Shown one piece after another: positions 5,424-7,225 of a DNA stretch of 7,225 bases (position 1 is the first letter of the stretch; each line of letters starts with the position of its first letter). The stretch is from Streptosporangiaceae bacterium (GTDB lineage Bacteria; Actinomycetota; Actinomycetes; Streptosporangiales; Streptosporangiaceae). The stretch lies in the NCBI GenBank assembly GCA_030039095.1, contig JASHQP010000575.1, positions 1 through 7,225 on the forward strand, written 5' to 3'. The notes beneath the pieces were generated by a model. That model made no database searches and had not been told where the DNA came from. It saw nothing but the letters and a program-made list of their open reading frames with translations. The translations under genes and the position numbers were made by a program.

Positions 5424-6821
5424 GTGCTGACTCGTTCCGTTGCCGCGAAGCGCCAGCCCGGCACCGCCGACACGCCAGTGCCGTCGGCTGGCGACCGTCC
5501 GCTGGCCGTCACCGGGGCGATCGCGGCGTGCGCCGCCGCGGGCACCGGGCTGGCCGTGCTGACCATGCTCACGCTCATCGGCTGGATCGCGGCGCCGCAC
5601 GCCGGGCTCGGCCTGACCGGCGTGCTGCGCACCGCCGCGCTGCTGTGGCTCATCGGCCACCACGTCGGTTTCGCGCTGCCCGGCGCCGGACGCATCGGCA
5701 TGCTGCCCCTCGGGCTCGTGCTGCTGCCTGGCACCCTGCTCTGGCGGGCGGGCCGGTGGGTGGTGCGCGCCGGCGGAGTCAGCAGGCTGCGGCACGTGGG
5801 CTACGCCGCGCTCGCTCTCGCCGTTCCCTACGCGATGGTGGCCGCCGCGCTCGCCCTGGCCAGCAGCTCGTCCATGGCCACGCCCTCGCTCTCGCAGGCG
5901 GTGGCGTGCCCGTTCCTGCTCGCGCTCACCGCCGGCGGCCTCGGCGGGGCCCGCGCCCTCACCACGTGGCCGCGGCTGGTGGGCCTGCTCCCTGACCGGC
6001 TTCGCTCGCTGACCGTGGGAACGGCCGGCGCGCTGGCGGTCGTCGTTGCGGTCGGCGCCTTGCTGGCCGGTGCATCCCTCGCAATGCACCTGAAAGAGTT
6101 CCGTGGCGTCGAGGGGACCCTGGATCCTGGCACGGTGGGAGCGGTGCTGCTGCTCCTTGCCCAGCTCGCTTACGTGCCGAACGCCATCATCTGGGCGATC
6201 TCGTTCACGCTGGGCCCCGGGTTCGCGTTCGGGACCGGGACGGTGATCGCGCCGACGGGCTCCGTGCTCGGGCCGCTTCCTGCCTTCCCGATGCTCGCGG
6301 CCCTGCCGTCCGGGGTGCACCCGGGCGTGCCTCCGGTGCTGTCGGTGGCGGTGCTCGCGGTCCCCTACCTGGCGGGGGCCATTGGCGGGCTGCTGATGAC
6401 GCGCGCGGCCCCGGTGCTCGCGCTGGAGACCGCTCCGCTGTGGGGCTTCGTCGGCGGCGCCGCGGCGGGGTGCCTCCTCGGGGTGCTTTCCGCGGTCGCC
6501 GGCGGCCCGCTGGGCGACGGTCGCCTCGCAGCGGTCGGGCCGTCGGGATGGCAGGTCGGCGTCGTGGCGGCGCTGGAGGTGGGCGTGGCGGCCGCGGTGA
6601 CCGCTGGGGTCGCCAACTGGCTGCGGCTGCGCGCCACGGCGAAGCCGGGCCCGGCCCGGCGGCCAGCGCCCGCGGCCGCGCCATTCGGCCACTCCGCACT
6701 GCCAGGCCGCGACCACGGCGGTTCCGACCCAAGCGGGCACACGATCTACCTTGACCCATGGGCGGGCACGGCGGACCAGCCGCCGGCAAAGGCATCGCGC
6801 GGGCCGTCGTCGCTGCCGTAG
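5424..6821 (+). CDS. PerM-like polytopic membrane protein (DUF6350 family)
   Basis: About 465 residues with roughly ten predicted membrane helices (near 28-55, 66-84, 93-114, 124-146, 161-177, 196-219, 238-264, 304-325, 338-358 and 378-397), then a Pro/Ala-rich tail of about 60 residues. Two blocks look like the DUF6350 signature: AYVPNAIIWAISFTLGPGF (249-267) and GDGRLAAVGPSGWQVG (364-379). The mycobacterial member PerM also lies just downstream of sucD and has been linked to cell division and persistence. That role here is by homology and position only. The start is unsure: no good RBS exists. TTG 5406 (inside a palindrome), GTG 5418 and GTG 5424 are all open; 5424 is chosen because AGG at 5411-5413 is at a usable distance. 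All three keep every helix. It may share the sucCD message (gap about 70 nt) unless the hairpin between them stops it. Confidence 0.87.
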   Translation: MLTRSVAAKRQPGTADTPVPSAGDRPLAVTGAIAACAAAGTGLAVLTMLTLIGWIAAPHAGLGLTGVLRTAALLWLIGHHVGFALPGAGRIGMLPLGLVLLPGTLLWRAGRWVVRAGGVSRLRHVGYAALALAVPYAMVAAALALASSSSMATPSLSQAVACPFLLALTAGGLGGARALTTWPRLVGLLPDRLRSLTVGTAGALAVVVAVGALLAGASLAMHLKEFRGVEGTLDPGTVGAVLLLLAQLAYVPNAIIWAISFTLGPGFAFGTGTVIAPTGSVLGPLPAFPMLAALPSGVHPGVPPVLSVAVLAVPYLAGAIGGLLMTRAAPVLALETAPLWGFVGGAAAGCLLGVLSAVAGGPLGDGRLAAVGPSGWQVGVVAALEVGVAAAVTAGVANWLRLRATAKPGPARRPAPAAAPFGHSALPGRDHGGSDPSGHTIYLDPWAGTADQPPAKASRGPSSLP

Positions 6822-6834
6822 CGGTTCGGCCCGG

Positions 6835-7218
6835 TTACCCGGACAGTCTGCTGACCCCCACGGATCGGTGCAGCTGATCCATGCATGTCTGCTGCGCGCT
6901 GGGGGTGTTCGCCTGGTTCAGGCACTGCGAGAAGGAGTTCAGCTGCTGCCAGAACGCCGCCAGCGCGATCAGCAGGATGAGGCTCAGCAGCGACGCGATG
7001 ACGCCCAGCACGACCCCGGCGACGGCGCCTCGCGGGCGCATGGTGGCCGCGCGGCGCGCCCTCCGCATCGCGGTAATCCCGAACCAGCAGGCGGAAATTC
7101 CCACGGCGAGGGCGAAGATCACCAGGTAGATGCCGCGGTGGAAGTTGCTGCCGACGCCGAGCAGGGAGAGCAGGCTCAGCGCGCCGAGGATCAGGGCGGC
7201 GATGGCGCGCTGGCGCAT
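6835..7218 (-). CDS. Small DUF4190-like three-helix membrane protein (possibly N-terminally cut)
   Basis: 127 residues from ATG at 7218. Only 7 bases remain to the window edge with no stop in frame, so a longer N-terminus is possible. Three hydrophobic segments are visible at about 4-22, 30-50 and 65-89. The basic loop MRRARRAATMRPRG (51-64) followed by AVAGVVLGVIAS matches the pattern of actinobacterial DUF4190-type proteins. By the positive-inside rule that loop is cytoplasmic and the C-terminal tail (90-127) faces outside. The tail carries Cys99 and Cys112, which could form a disulfide. Function is unknown. It is convergent with the PerM-like gene, with only 13 bp between the stop codons, so the two transcripts very likely overlap at their 3' ends. 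Confidence 0.72.
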   Translation of the reverse strand: MRQRAIAALILGALSLLSLLGVGSNFHRGIYLVIFALAVGISACWFGITAMRRARRAATMRPRGAVAGVVLGVIASLLSLILLIALAAFWQQLNSFSQCLNQANTPSAQQTCMDQLHRSVGVSRLSG

Positions 7219-7225
7219 GGCCGGC

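Noticed and set aside
4806..6740. 644-codon minus-strand frame across sucD and the PerM-like gene
   Set aside because: The product is an Arg/Gly/Gln-rich shadow; the plus strand carries conserved SucD motifs and DUF6350 blocks.
6867..6881. Third copy of the direct repeat: GGTGCAGCTGATCCA matches 3113-3127 at 14 of 15 bases
   Set aside because: The match stops at both ends, lacks the CACACCTGG and CATTCA blocks, and is part of the DUF4190-like coding sequence; chance similarity is the simpler explanation.

Overview
The window is very GC-rich with tightly packed genes, strong G/C third-position use, GTG starts and long antisense shadow frames. This points to a high-GC actinobacterium. The gene neighbourhood agrees: a PcrA/UvrD1 helicase, a small B12-binding mutase subunit, sucC-sucD and a PerM/DUF6350 membrane protein also lie close together in Streptomyces and, in part, in Mycobacterium (as I recall: uvrD1, sucC, sucD and perM within Rv0949-Rv0955; pcrA, icmB and sucCD near SCO4797-SCO4809). 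I cannot place the genus.

Layout: (1) 1-1485, + strand, the C-terminal part of a PcrA-type helicase, cut by the window edge. (2) 1582-2004, + strand, a stand-alone cobalamin-binding mutase subunit (IcmB-like). (3) 2024-3145, an island holding one minus-strand gene, an AbiEi-like winged-helix domain fused to a DUF559/Vsr-like nuclease fold. The gene is bracketed by two imperfect direct repeats of about 58 nt. (4) 3146-3275, a sucC leader with several inverted repeats. (5) 3276-5352, sucC and sucD, 1 nt apart. (6) 5424-6821, a ten-helix PerM-like protein. (7) 6835-7218, minus strand, a small three-helix DUF4190-like membrane protein, convergent with perM and possibly cut at its N-terminus.

Most of the window is housekeeping: DNA repair, acyl-CoA rearrangement, the succinyl-CoA step of the TCA cycle and envelope or division-linked membrane proteins. 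A B12 mutase subunit beside succinyl-CoA synthetase makes metabolic sense if its partner makes succinyl-CoA from methylmalonyl-CoA, but the sequence alone cannot tell that from isobutyryl-CoA mutase. The accessory-looking part is the repeat-flanked AbiEi/nuclease-like gene between icmB and sucC. It has no toxin partner, an unusually AT-rich start region, a perfect 9-bp hairpin inside the coding sequence and repeat copies on both sides. That unit is the best candidate for something undescribed. No tRNA, rRNA, CRISPR array or recognisable insertion sequence was seen, and no stretch above 300 bases lacks a gene (the longest gap is 3043-3275).
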